The position numbers and the translations under genes are program-made. Under the pieces are notes generated by a model. It had not been told where the DNA came from and made no database searches. It was given only the letters and a program-made list of their open reading frames with translations. 64,000 nt of DNA from Leguminivora glycinivorella (lineage: Eukaryota; Arthropoda; Insecta; Lepidoptera; Tortricidae), in contig NC_062992.1 in NCBI RefSeq assembly GCF_023078275.1, positions 12,971,706 to 13,035,705 of the forward strand, written 5' to 3'. Below, one piece after another: positions 12,795-23,518 of the stretch. Positions within the stretch are counted from its first letter, which is position 1, and every line of letters starts with the position of its first letter.

Positions 12795-13326
12795 AGGAAA
12801 CTACGCTTGGGATTGCCAGACGGGGAAGCTAAACTTCCTGTTACTTTGTCATAAATTATCTTTTTTTAAAGATTTTAAAATGATCGGCAATGGAGGAAAA
12901 CTGTAAAAGTCTAGTGTAAAAGCATCTACAGCTGATGCATCTGGGTCTTTTCACCATGATAAGTAAGTGTACATTTGGCATTGGAGCGAGAAGAGAAAAG
13001 ATCAATATCAGGCTCACCAGCAGTATACATTATGCGTAGCAGTATAAACGCTTCATGAGATAGTTCCCATTCAGTATCGAGATTCACATTTCGTGATACC
13101 CGGTCTACTTCTATATTGTTTTTCGTATATTTAATATTTATATACGATGCAAAAAAACCAAAGGTTTAGCTTCTTCGCACCACTGCCAAATCCGTCTGAA
13201 AGGGTCGGTCAAATTTCGAAATTGAACGTTGCCCATGCGATTTTCATCGCTTATATCAGTTATAGCTTTCGTATTGTCTATACGAATTAATATAAAACAG
13301 TCACAACGACGGTCATTAAAGAAATA

Positions 13327-14290
13327 TTAAGAGGTAAACATACTGCTAATATTTCCAATTGGTTTATGTGGAAAGCTTTTTCCTCGGATCTCGACGCTCC
13401 GTGTGCAAGAGAATATAATATTCATCCCCCAGTTCGGATCATTTAATATTAGTTTCGGTAATTTAATTTTCTTACTATAGTTTGGGTCGCGTTGCAAGGC
13501 TAGAAATTTTTGGCGTTCTAGAATTTTAGTATATAGCCACCCAAATTTAGCTGCAGGGCATGCGTCAATAAGTACTCCGATCAGTTGAGATAATTCTCTA
13601 ACGGAACAAGAGTGTAGTGACAGAGATTTTCTAACCATCACGTCGATTTTTCTCTCATTTTTCCCGTAGGTAAAAAAATCGACTGAGTTGAACATAAAAC
13701 CTAAGTCTCGACAAACCTGTCGCGGTTTTAATGTCCTATTAGTATAGTTTATGACAAAGCACAAGCATTCTAGTAGGTTAACGTTTACGTTTCGTAAACA
13801 CTCTACATAAGAGTACCCGACACATAAAATACCGCGCTAAAAAAGACCATAAGACAAAGCCGTAAATTCATTTAAGTTAATAAACTAGGGTTTTCATCTT
13901 CAAAATGGACGCTCAGATATTTGCGGCACTGTCTCGCAATAAGAATCAGTGGGTAAGCTTCCTTCAAATCAACTGTAGCCATGAAGCTACCTGTTAGTAA
14001 GTATAAGCTTAACAGTTGGTCTGTGGTTTTCCATTTTGAAATGTTCTCTAGGAATAAATTTGTTCAGCTTTTCGAGATTTGGAATAAAACGTTTGGTGTC
14101 ATTACATTTTTGTGACAAAAACGTTCTCGAAATAAACTGGTCATGCTGTGGGATGCAAGGGACAACTGCATCCAGCTGAATTAAATTTTGGACGTACCTC
14201 CATAACGGCTTTTTCACTACTTGCCCAATTTATTTGGGGTACAACGTCTTGAAAAACCGGACGTTCAAAAGTTACCGAGCAACCGTTTTT
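13327..14290 (-). pseudogene. Reverse transcriptase/RNase H of the DIRS-like element, broken
   Basis: 14217-13987 reads QFISRTFLSQKCNDTKRFI, then NLEKLNKFIPREHFKMEN, matching the first RT motifs of DIRS elements. A frameshift follows, with a possible continuation on the minus strand just below 13987. 13764-13327 then carries LKPRQVCRDLGFMFNS and SVRELSQLIGVLIDACPA, the thumb/RNase H linker region typical of the order. The order of pieces is correct but no single frame spans them. Confidence 0.78.
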
Positions 14291-14355
14291 AAGCGAATCT
14301 AAAATAACTTCATTTGATGTTATTTTTGACCAGCAATCATAAAAAATATTTTATT

Positions 14356-15413
14356 TTACCAGCGTGAGGTAACTGACTCATTGTTGAGGAGTGGCACGGG
14401 GCTTGCCCTGGCCTGCTGGTCTGGCTGGAGGGTTCGGGGTTGGTTGACTGCTGTCCTTCTCTGGGCTCCCCCCGCCGTTTTCGACTGGTAACGAGGAAGG
14501 CCTGACCCGTTTCCCTGAAACTGGTATTGGTTGCGCGCCGACGTTGTTGTCGAAGTTGATGGAGCCGTGTTGCTCTTTCCCGAATATACAGACTTTTTTA
14601 TCTGTAGCCATTGTTTCTCAATTACTTTTGAGGCTTTTATTTTTTCCGGGAGTTTACTTCCATAGAGTAAATCGCCCGCATCTTGAATTATGGTCAAGAA
14701 GGGTTTTTATAACCTGGGTGTGACAAGCCTTGTACGTGCTTGGGTTTTGCAATAATGCAAGTCTGATAAGATGCGACAACTGTCGCTTAACAGCTTGGTA
14801 GCAGTGATCTTATATATCATCAGACGTCAATAGAACAGTAATAGCTCGGTTTATGGCTGTAATGCCTACACCCAACTGGCAGCTGCCACAAACAGCATGG
14901 CTGTAATGGCCGCAGAAATTTCTGCATGAAGCATCTAAATGCTTAAAAAAACGTACAATTTTCGGAGATAAGGTATTCTTTTAATATCTTATCCTTCAAA
15001 TCTTTGGTAAACCCTTGCGGACTAATGATAACCAAGGGGAGGCTAAGTTACCGTGAATTTTTCCCCAAATATGGGTGTATGGTCGGTATATAGCCTCACC
15101 TAAACGCGGTAACCAGGTCTGGGTCCAAATCAGGTACTTTTGGAGCTGAATTTTCAGGAGTTGAGCCTGGCGCCGTACCCGCAGGGTGATGCGTCTTCAG
15201 GTAAGATCTCCGGAACATTCTCGATGTATGGAGAATTCGAGTCCTGGTAATCGAGTTGGTTGTCCGGAATGTACCATTTCGGTCTCCGTGACTTCTTGTT
15301 CGAGAAAGCAACGGTGCTTTCTGAACAGAACAAAAACCAAGCCATAATTTAGTTTTATAAAAACTAAAATAAAAATAGTACCAAAATTGTGGGTACACTG
15401 AGAGAAAATACAA
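14356..15413 (-). pseudogene. Gag-like region of the DIRS-like element, broken
   Basis: 14697-14356 contains DLLYGSKLPEKIKASKVIEK followed by a Ser/Thr/Gln/Pro-rich tail, resembling the C-terminal half of DIRS gag proteins. 15345-15154 (RRPKWYIPDNQLD, then ENVPEILPED) is a plausible N-terminal part in another frame. Identification is by position 5' of RT and by modest resemblance, so confidence is moderate. A MITE (15396-15643) sits at the 5' edge. Confidence 0.5.
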
Positions 15414-15643
15414 CCAGTTTCATGTTCGTTCAACAAATTTTTTGGTTAAAATAGCACTTACGTGCTCTTTGGTTCAGACAACAAGCTACTTGTCATTTGA
15501 ATCGGCAATATATTTGAATCAACAAGTCGATTTTATAAAAACAACTTGACACATATTGTTCTAAACATACGTTTGGCTGATTCAAACGGATAAACCGCAA
15601 CAAGTCGAACTTGTTGAATTCACAATGCAAATTTCTCTCGGTG
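15396..15643. mobile_element. MITE with CACTGAGAGAAA ends
   Basis: 248 bp bounded by CACTGAGAGAAA and its imperfect complement TTTCTCTCGGTG, with TA on both sides. A TA target duplication suits a Tc1/mariner-type source. Non-coding. It is nested in the DIRS-like element and so is younger than it. Confidence 0.7.
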
Positions 15644-15973
15644 TAGATTTCACCCATATGCGCGAATGCGCGTCTTACTTAGTGTTATCTCGCGGATAAC
15701 ATTCAGTAACTAATGTTCATATCAACATGTGTTCGTAATAGAATCACCATGTCTTACATGAGTTATGCCTTCGTGTTGACTCACGGTCAACCCCCAGGCT
15801 CGCGTCTTGTTAAAAGTACGCGTTGTGTGATCATCCGTAGATGATGATAAAAATACTAGTCCACTGTTTTTCTTGGTCAGTGCGTTTTACGCTTTGGCAT
15901 TGCCAACGACCAAGATAAACTTAGTATCAAAAGATAGTGCAGTGGACGCGTGCGTCTGTTGCCGTGCACGAAA

Positions 15974-16147
15974 AAATAATGAGGTTGCCACCGCCGGTTG
16001 ACACCGACCTGAGGGTGGGGTTTAGAGGCAATTGAAATACTTATTTTTTATAAATCTCTAAAATAAGCGTGCAATATGTTGCCAGTAGATTAAATAAACT
16101 ACAATAATGTAAACTTAATAATTATATCGAACAATGAAGCGAGGAAA
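15974..16147 (-). repeat. DIRS-like element, 5' inverted terminal repeat
   Basis: Reverse complement of 11236-11406. Its outermost bases (TTCCTCGCTTCATTGTTCG, read on the minus strand) differ from the other end, as is usual for DIRS ends, and are copied in the internal complementary region. Confidence 0.85.
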
Positions 16148-16544
16148 TATAATTATACTACTCTTTGAATAGGATCCCCTATAAAAATAGTTGTAAGGTG
16201 GATAAAGTTAAACAGCTTTTTTTAGTCTGTCGGCCAGACAAAAATTTTAAAAGCAAAGTCTGTGGTATCTGTCAATGTCAACGTCAAGTGTGTGTTTTAT
16301 GTGTACACTGTTATTTTATTTTTAGTATTTTAACTATTTTATTTTTTTGGAATTGAGGGTTAACATATAAATAATGATACTTATTTGCGGTACCATTGTG
16401 ACTTCTGTGAATTAAAATTTCTCGCATTCTCGCTGTGGAAGTTTGGGCTGTAGTTTGGATTGCATCCTCGCAAATCTCGCAGGCGATTTGCAAGTTACAT
16501 ACAAAGAATTCTACGTGAACATAGCTGTTGCCCTAATAGAGCAA

Positions 16545-19500
16545 ATGGACATTATGCACGCGTGTCGCTGCTGCCTGCGGCGTCCTCCGGACAAGGACCT
16601 GACGACGCCGTACGCACTTTTCGGGAAAACGGAGATATATGCCGACATGATTAAAGACTGCTTCGATATACATGTAAGTATGACTTGTAGTGCCGGCATC
16701 AGAATAAATAAATATTAAATAAATATTATAGGACATTCTTACACAGATTGACTGAGGCCCACGGTAAGCTCAAGAAGGCTTGTGTTGTGGGTACTCAGAC
16801 AACGATATATTTAATATATAAATACTTATATACATAGAAAACATCCATGACTCAGGAACAAATGAATGCCCTTACCGGGATTCGAACCCGGAAAATAATA
16901 GCACCACTCCAGTCAATCAATTGTTTATTGCAAACCATTTTTTACTCGACACTAGCCATGGGCAACACCACTCAAATCCATCCAAAAAAAAAAAATTGCA
17001 AACCATGGTACATTTATCTAGTCCCGTGGATTGTATAAGGCGACTAAGGGAAAGCTGATGATGGCAGATATGCACATGAGCTAGACTCACCTTTATCGTT
17101 AGCGGGGTCTTTGCTCACGAGACCTATGCCACCACAAAAAAAGTATGACTTGTAGCAAATTTTTGATACTACACATAAAATGTGTTAAGTAAACATATAT
17201 GCAAATAAGTGTACTTTAAAAGAACACATTCACTGCGCGATACCTGTTCACGGGCACACTTCACCTGCCCGAGTTGTGGTTGTTTTTGTCGCCCCCGTAT
17301 TGGCTTACATAACCATAAGAAATGTTGTCGCCCCACTTGACACTGCTTGTATAGTCTGTTATAGACTTTAAGGCCAATGATGCACTACAAGGCTTTAAAT
17401 ATAATAATTACCACTTTGATTACCAATTGACTGTTTAACTTGCAGCTGGCACTGGATGCCCCGGGCTCGTGCGGCATCTGCTCTGCGTGCGTGGGCCGCC
17501 TGCGAGACGCGAGCGACTTCAAGCTGCAAGTGCAGCGCAGCCAGGCAGAGCTGCAGGCGCTGCTATATAAAGGCTAGCTTCATTTATTAGAATGTTTTTG
17601 AACTTGTGCTATCTGTTTCTCTGTAGTGTATATTTTGAAAAATTTGAAACATTACTTATTATGTTTTTTCCCTATTTTCATGATTTAATAATGTTTTTTG
17701 TGTTTCAGCTGATCCAGTGGTCAAATCTGAGCAAACTGAAGACAATGTTGAGGATAAATTTGTTTATGATGTGTTATGTAAGTATTGCCAACATAGTCTT
17801 AATTTATAATGATAAAAACTAATGGAATAAAACTATGGAAAACGGATTATATCGCGTATATTGACTGATTCTGCTGCGGAAATGGCGCTGGATAGGTCAT
17901 GTTTTACGAAGGCCAAACAACCACCTATCCAAGCAAGGGTTGACCTGGAAAATTCCCGGAAAAAGAGGGCAAGGTCGCCCACGTACCACCTGGAGAAGCA
18001 CAGTGGAAAAAGAGGCGGCATCAGCTGGCCTCGGCTGGGCGGAGCTGGAGGAGGCCGCGCTGGACCGCGAAGAATGGAAATCCCTTCTGAGAGCCCTAGG
18101 TCCCTGATGAGGGATAACAGGATATCATCATCATCATATTTACTTCTTGTGTCACCCGTTGACCACGAATGAATGCTGTAAAGTGTTCGAAACGTCGGGA
18201 TGAGTTTTACATTCATTATACGCGATATAATCCGTATTCCATAGTTTTATTTCATGAGTAAGTATCGCGGTAACCGAAGACAATATTAAAAACTAATGGA
18301 TTTGTTTTTAACTGTGCTTATGTATGGTATGTATGTCTAAACATAAAAAAGCTAACTACGCTATTCTGTTTCCTATAATGGACCTAACTATATGCCAAAG
18401 TTAACGTAATTCAATAAAAAAACATGGTGTAGACGTCGCCACATAAGGACTACCTACACTTTAATTGACATTGCTTGCTTGAAAGTGTTAAATTGCTTGT
18501 TACAAAACTACACCATAACTTGAGTTGTAGAATAGCACTGGAGTCCGAGTCTGGAGCGAGTCCATATTTGAAGTCGCGCATGACACTTGCACGCGACAAC
18601 GCAAGTTGTGCTGAACCGCCTGGGGCCCATTACACGAAGCTACAATTTACAATTCACAAATGGTTCAATGTCTGATATGACAAGTTGGAAAGAGACTTCC
18701 GTTTGTAACTTGTAACTTTCAGTTTTGAGAAGTAGGCCCCTGATGTGTGTGGACCTGATTGTTAGTGAAAGCTTTTGAGCAGTGTTTATTCTGTAGTTAA
18801 TGTGATAAGTTTTCCTTCAGATGAAGAGCCCATACTGTTTGAGCAGTCAGAGATTGGCGAGATGGCCAATGAAGTCATGGGTGAGTTCATGTTTTGATAC
18901 ATATAGTATTGGTTACATTCTGGGGAGTGCACTCAAGAACTCCACGACCTAATCCCTCCTTCTGCGGAACGAATGGACCCGTATGAGGTTAACACTCCAT
19001 TAGTCCGCACAAAACGATTTCCAATTTCTTTTGTGATTCGTACTGCAAAGGAATGGAATGCGCTCCCACCATCTGTGTTCCCAGAAAAATACGACCTCAG
19101 TCTCTTTAAAGCAAGGCTATTACTGAATCGGCGAGCTTTGTCTTCACTTTCCATCAGGTGTGACCAGGGTCCATCGCTGATCAGTCTACAAGAAAAAAAA
19201 AAGAATATGTACCTATGTCACTTGATGACTTGAACTTTTCTTGATCAAATCGGGGAAATATTACAAAGAGGCCAGGTCAGAAGTACTCGAAACCGACGAG
19301 CGTGTATGACAAATGTTATGAAAGTGTGTGAAGCGAAAGTGGTTTGTCAGGATCGTAGTAAATGGAAATCCGTGATCTCTGCCTACCCCTCTGGGAAACA
19401 GGCGTGATTGTATGTATGTATGTATGTATGTCACTTGATGATGATGATGATGGTAATGACTACCATGACACGTACAAGTTTTTTTCCGGTGTTAGCAATT

Positions 19501-21213
19501 AATGTTTGACTAAAATAAAAGAATAAAGTGCCTATTGCTGATCATTCGAGCTGATCTTCCAATATGATGGTTAATATGTTTCTCAGACCGTTTCTACTGA
19601 TAAAATTAAATTAAATTGATATATGTTGTGCTATGTTTTTCTTGTTATAGATATTTATTTATTTAAACCTTTGGGAAACAAACAGGCAAAACAATACATA
19701 TAGTAAAATCAGATTACACATTCACAAGCAACACAGTTTCCACTAATGAATAATAACAGTTATGTTGCTCAGAAGTTGACATTGTAACAATTTAAATTTA
19801 GCACATGCAAAACTCAAGTATCTACAACAAATTATAGAAAATTATATTATTGTTAACTTTAGGAAATAAGTACTTACTAAAGACATAATTTTAATTTTTA
19901 ACTTTACGTTTTATTGCAGAAACAATCTGTGGTAATGATAAATGAAAAATATCAATATCAGAAAATTTCTCATTATAAGTACTACAAGCTCTAGCTAAGA
20001 ATCTATTTCTTGCATATGTAGCACAGAATATATAATAGTACAAGTACAGAAGGCCCACTGCTTTGAAGTTCACGAAATGCCGCCTTTTTAAATACCTACA
20101 AAATGATTACAAAGAAACGAGCCGCACGTGCGCAGCGTCGGACGCTAGGGTTGCCTATGTATTAAAAAAAAATACTCAGATAAAATGTTATGCTATTATA
20201 TTCAAGTCTTGGGTACTTTCTAGGTATATACAGTATTTTAGTTTAAATCCCAACGTCAGAAGCCTGATTGAACGTTTCCGTGGGCCATAAATGACATAAT
20301 CAATAGTAGATCTGTGTAAGATTGTCCTATTTTATTCATAATGTTTGTTTAACTAAGCGTTATTAGCCATTCCACACGCGGATATCGCATATGAACCTTT
20401 AAAAAAACTCTCGACGTATAGTAACAATAGAAAGTGCGAACAAGCGTTCCGTGAAAATGCGAGCCACCCCTGATTAGGCCGCGAACTCGCGGCCGCCCGC
20501 ATGTACTTGTAGCGCGGCGATGGAATCGCGGTGTGAGCCGCCCCTGTATGTAGTTTCTTGTATATGATATTGATATAACTAATGTATTTGTCATGTAAAG
20601 TCGCCGTCAATAGAAATTATGAACAATGTAAACAAACTATGTTTACATTAATAAAACTGTGAAAACGGATTAAAGCGTATAATGAATTTAAAATTCATCC
20701 CGACGTTTCGAACTCTTTAGAGCGGTCGTGGTCAACGGGTGGCTGAGGAAAAATTACAATGTGCAAAAGCTACCCACATACAAGAAATATTAACGAACCA
20801 TGACCACAAATAATATAGATTTTTAAGGCAGGTTCACACACTATGAATAAAGCTAAATTACCATTACTGTGTTAAAAATAATTAACCAATTAATCTACAC
20901 AAAATTGACAAAAACAAACTGACAAAAGCAAATGTCCAACACCATACAACACACATGCCTCACAGCCTCCGTCGTGCATAAGCACAAAAAATAAAAAATA
21001 CGCGAATAATAATATACGCGATTTAATCCGTTTCCATAGTTTTATTTCATGAGTAACTATCGCGGTAACCGAAGACAATATTATGTTTACATTGTTAATA
21101 ATTTCTATTGACAGCTATTTTAACACAGCTCTTTGGTACTGTTTTAGAACAAGACCCTCTTTTCAAGTCGGAGGCTGATGATGCGATGAGTGACGATGAT
21201 ACAACAGCAGGGG
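16545..21213 (+). CDS. ZAD zinc-finger gene, shared 5' exons 1-5
   Basis: Likely exons are 16545-16673, 17446-17572, 17709-17777, 18821-18880 and 21148-21213 (150 residues). Exons 1-2 form a zinc-finger-associated domain, a dimerisation module of arthropod C2H2 transcription factors. The first cysteine pair is in ACRCCLRRPP (C7, C10) and the second in CGICSACVGRLRD (C55, C58), followed by an acidic helix. Exons 3-5 are acidic linkers; VKSE in exon 3 fits the SUMO consensus. Every intron from exon 2 onward is phase 1. The start at 16545 puts MDIMHACRCC at the N-terminus, as usual for ZADs, although the frame is open to 16443. Odd: exon 2 runs into a stop unless spliced at AAAG|GC, a GC donor with poor consensus. 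Exon 5 ends in the phase required by all three downstream modules. Confidence 0.75.
16676..17155 (-). mobile_element. SINE-type insertion in ZAD intron 1 (tRNA-derived SINE family B)
   Basis: AAGTATGACTTGTAG occurs at 16676-16690 and 17141-17155, a 15-bp direct repeat that looks like a retroposition target duplication. It begins two bases inside the intron. Between lie (AATAAATAAATATT) repeats, GACTGAGGCCCACGGTAAGC and a tRNA-like B box (GGTTCGAATCC on the minus strand, near 16873-16890). The same unit is at 29640-29845. Confidence 0.65.
17225..17350 (+). pseudogene. LINE remnant (Cys/His motif)
   Basis: One frame reads FTCPSCGCFCRPRIGLHNH, resembling the CxxCGRxFxARIGLxxHxxxC motif near the C-terminus of many insect non-LTR polymerases. 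Very short, within ZAD intron 1. Confidence 0.5.
17830..18300 (+). mobile_element. LINE 3' fragment inside an inverted repeat
   Basis: A non-LTR polymerase C-terminus reads WAELEEAALDREEWKSLLRA before a stop and an ATC-repeat tail (18120-18140). The outer parts are inverted copies: GGAATAAAACTATGGAAAACGG at the left (trimmed here to its core GGAATAAAACTATGG) and CCATAGTTTTATTTC at the right. AAAAACTAATGGA stands at both edges as a possible target duplication. The outer motif also occurs at 20650-21085 and 26812-26890. Confidence 0.55.
18526..18620. repeat. Degenerate copy of the CGCGCGAGTCC foldback family
   Basis: Related to the hairpins at 32543-32633 and 51017-51107 (shared GAGTCCATA, TTGAAGTCGC and GCAAGTTGTGCT words) but with weakened arms. 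Confidence 0.5.
18930..19240 (+). pseudogene. LINE polymerase C-terminal fragment (Jockey-like)
   Basis: The frame 18973-19233 reads FVIRTAKEWNALPPSVFP, then YDLSLFKARLLLNRR. This is the conserved C-terminal tail of Jockey-type and related insect LINE polymerases. It lies in the intron between ZAD-gene exons 4 and 5. Confidence 0.65.
19255..19436 (+). pseudogene. LINE 3' end sharing its tail with SINE family A
   Basis: One frame reads DRSKWKSVISAYPSGKQA before a stop, then TTGTATGTATG repeats. The nucleotides encoding AYPSGKQA and the ATGT tail match the last ~45 bp of the SINE copies at 4965, 28651, 46378 and 51270. Confidence 0.6.
19640..20100 (-). pseudogene. Possible LINE remnant
   Basis: The minus-strand ORF 20073-19891 includes TYARNRFLARACSTYNEKF and a basic C-terminus, in the style of LINE polymerase tails. 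The region downstream on that strand is AT-rich. The assignment is weak. Confidence 0.3.
20640..21095. repeat. Inverted-repeat element before exon 5 of the ZAD gene
   Basis: TATGTTTACATT and ACGGATTAAA-type sequence at the left recur inverted at the right (TTTAATCCGTTTCCATAG). The same end motif (CCGCGATAGTTACTCATG in one orientation) bounds 18220-18290 and 26815-26885. Non-coding. Confidence 0.5.
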
Positions 21214-22003
21214 GTTAGTACTATGATAAGTAAGAACCTGAATTAAATTCCAAAAAAGGCTACTAAAGATGGTCGTCTCTGTGTCACTACAAAATAAGGT
21301 GCCCTCTTGGTGGATAAAAGGTTGTCCATTAATTACCGGGCACCCCGTATAAGATTTCTTTATTTGAATCGTTTAATTATATGATACCTTTATTTAAAAA
21401 AAATAGTTACACATTCAATTTGGAAAGGAGAAAATTTCCTTTTAATGATAACTTTTTTGGAATTTGATACTAGTTTATTTTATTGTATGTTATCCTGCAA
21501 CTGCAATGAGACAACTGTGGCGTCCCGCGGGATTACGTACATTTATGTACTTACGGCATTCGATATTACTCGATCCTGTTGGAGCTATTTTTTTAACTAG
21601 AATCCCATTTATGATGAATACAACTCAATCGAAACCTCTAAAAATCGTTTTTTTCTCGTACAGCAGGAACTGTGAAAATATTTATCTTTCGGCGGGCCTT
21701 ATTAATCTGCTAGTTTTTAATAAGGCCCAACAATCCCAACATATAGTATTTATGAAAAAGTTGTATATGATATGAGTTTACGCTACCTATTTTTAAAATT
21801 ACCGTATGTGAAGAAATTTAATGACTGAGTTACCAAGATAACAAATCAAATAAAGGCGGGCCTTTTAAACCTCATCCACCTTACCTTAACCTTATGTTTG
21901 TTCAATACAACGGAGATCAGGAGTGTTTGGCTCACAGAACTTCACCATTATTTGAATTCACAACATAATTCGTTCCAAGACTTCGTTTATATTTGTGTTT
22001 CAG

Positions 22004-23060
22004 TGTGTTCGGAAGGCAGCGCTGCTTACGGTGACACAACTGACACAACTGTTCATACATACAGTCGAGCCCAAGTAGCCAAACCATTCGGCTGCAAACA
22101 CTGTAAAGAACGATTCAAAAATAAGTGTACTTTAAAAGAGCACATTCTACGCAAACATTTGTCAATCTCAACCGGGCCAAAACTATTTGCTTGTGGTTTT
22201 TGTAGTTCTACATTCCGAACTAAATTGCTTGTATTAGAGCACGAGAGAATCGAACACGGTGTTACAAGTTTCATGTGTGGTGAATGTGGGCATATAACGA
22301 TTGAAAAAAGCAGTTTGGAAGCTCATTTAAAAACTCACTCTACGGACATTGTTAGCTGTACTCAAAGCAGTTATGTAAGTCAGTCTAAGAGTGATATTCC
22401 CGAACACCTAGTGAAAAACATTGCTGATCTTCTATCGACACACAAACAAAAGCATCAGAAGTTACATACTCTAAGAGAACACCTGCGAATAGCACCCAAA
22501 CGAAGTTCTCATTCCAATATTGACTCCACAATGAAGACGCTAATTATTTCTATGCATATTGACGGGCTAAATAAATCTGAAATTGCTAGAGAAACTGGTT
22601 TAAATGTAAGTAGTTTTTTTTCTTCTTGTAAGTAAAAATTTCACTTTAACTTGTGTAACATAAAAAATGGAATACTTTTATTTTATGCTGTCTTCAAAAA
22701 GTCAGGAATCAAACTAGTATAATTTTAAATATATGTTATAATATTTTTAATCGTATTAATTTATGGCCATTTTTGTTTCAGAGGAAAACTGTTAGTATGT
22801 GGGTCGATCGATATCAAAAAGAAGGTTCTCTGTTACCCCGGCCTAAGACTGGTAGACCATGCCTCATAGACACAAAGCAACGCGAGTTTCTGGTGCGGGA
22901 ATACATGGAAGATGGCGGCAGGCAGACGAAACTGTATGCAGATCTGTTCGGCGCATCTCCACTCACGGTGCGACGTGTGCTTCGTAAAGAGGGACTTCGT
23001 TTCCACAAACCTGCTGTGAACCCTAAACGTTCTAAGAAAAATGGAATAGACGACAAGTAG
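22004..23060 (+). CDS. ZAD gene 3' module A: C2H2 fingers plus paired-like HTH
   Basis: Exon 22004-22605 follows a TTTGTGTTTCAG acceptor and encodes VCSEGSAAYGD then three C2H2 fingers starting FGCKHCKERF, FACGFCSSTF and FMCGECGHIT, plus a fourth degenerate His-rich stretch. It ends MKTLIISMHIDGLNKSEIAR-ETGLN. Exon 22782-23060 continues RKTVSMWVDRYQKEG, then PRPKTGRPCLID, then a second HTH ending SPLTVRRVLRKEGLRF, and stops. Two HTH units around a GRP linker is the layout of Tc1/mariner transposase DNA-binding domains (paired-like). No catalytic DDE domain is present. Joined to exons 1-5 the protein would be 443 residues, all junctions in frame. Modules B and C have W where A has R at the second exon's first codon. 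Role inferred: sequence-specific DNA binding. Confidence 0.78.
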
Positions 23061-23518
23061 AAATACGGAGTAAATTGACAGAGAAATAGTTTTATTAGAT
23101 GCCCCAACGCCCAAAAATTACATAAAATGATTTGTTGCTTACTATATCAGTGAAAAGTAGAAACTTTCTTACGCCTTACTATAACAAGGCCTGGAGCCGA
23201 ATATTTTCTCTAGTTAAGAGTAACCTCCTGTTAGACCTGTTATGAAGATACTAAATATTTATTTATGTAAGGAAAACCTTTGGAAACATAACTTTACTGT
23301 CAAAGTGTTAATCTCTTATGCGGGACTTATTATTGTTAATGTTTAATAAGGCCCAGCTTTCGTAAATTAAAGTACAGTTACAGTGAAAAACTTTAATTTT
23401 GTAATTTGTAATACCTAAGCGAAAGTTTTGCTTACCGCCAGTAAAATATAAAAACAAAACATCCGTAATGTAAGTAAATTTGATAGTTTGTTACTTAAAA
23501 AGTCATGGGTACAACATA

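Larger units (their letters stand above)
11181..16147 (-). mobile_element. DIRS-like tyrosine-recombinase retrotransposon
   Basis: A ~5-kb element read on the minus strand, with broken gag, RT/RNase H and tyrosine recombinase in that order. Its ends are inverted repeats: 11236-11406 and 15974-16143 are reverse complements with essentially no differences over about 150 bp. Next to the inner edge of the low-coordinate repeat, 11459-11588 joins the complement of one element end to the complement of the other. Inverted terminal repeats plus an internal complementary region and a tyrosine recombinase instead of an integrase define the DIRS order. No target-site duplication is expected. The ORFs carry frameshifts and stops, so this copy is not autonomous. 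It ends about 400 bp upstream of the ZAD gene start. Confidence 0.85.

Noticed and set aside
16443..16544. Start of the ZAD protein at the upstream ATG
   Set aside because: In frame and open, but ZAD proteins usually begin a few residues before the first cysteine, as from 16545. Not excluded.
16865..16900. tRNA-like sequence (also at 29774-29830)
   Set aside because: B box and T-arm stem present, but the rest is SINE body and two dispersed copies exist; not a functional tRNA gene.
21464..21775. 103-residue plus-strand ORF before module A
   Set aside because: AT-rich intronic sequence with no domain resemblance.
21898..22003. Upstream extension of the module A finger exon as an intronless gene
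   Set aside because: The extension opens with a non-ATG codon, and a clear TTTGTGTTTCAG acceptor at 22003 is shared by modules B and C at the same point.
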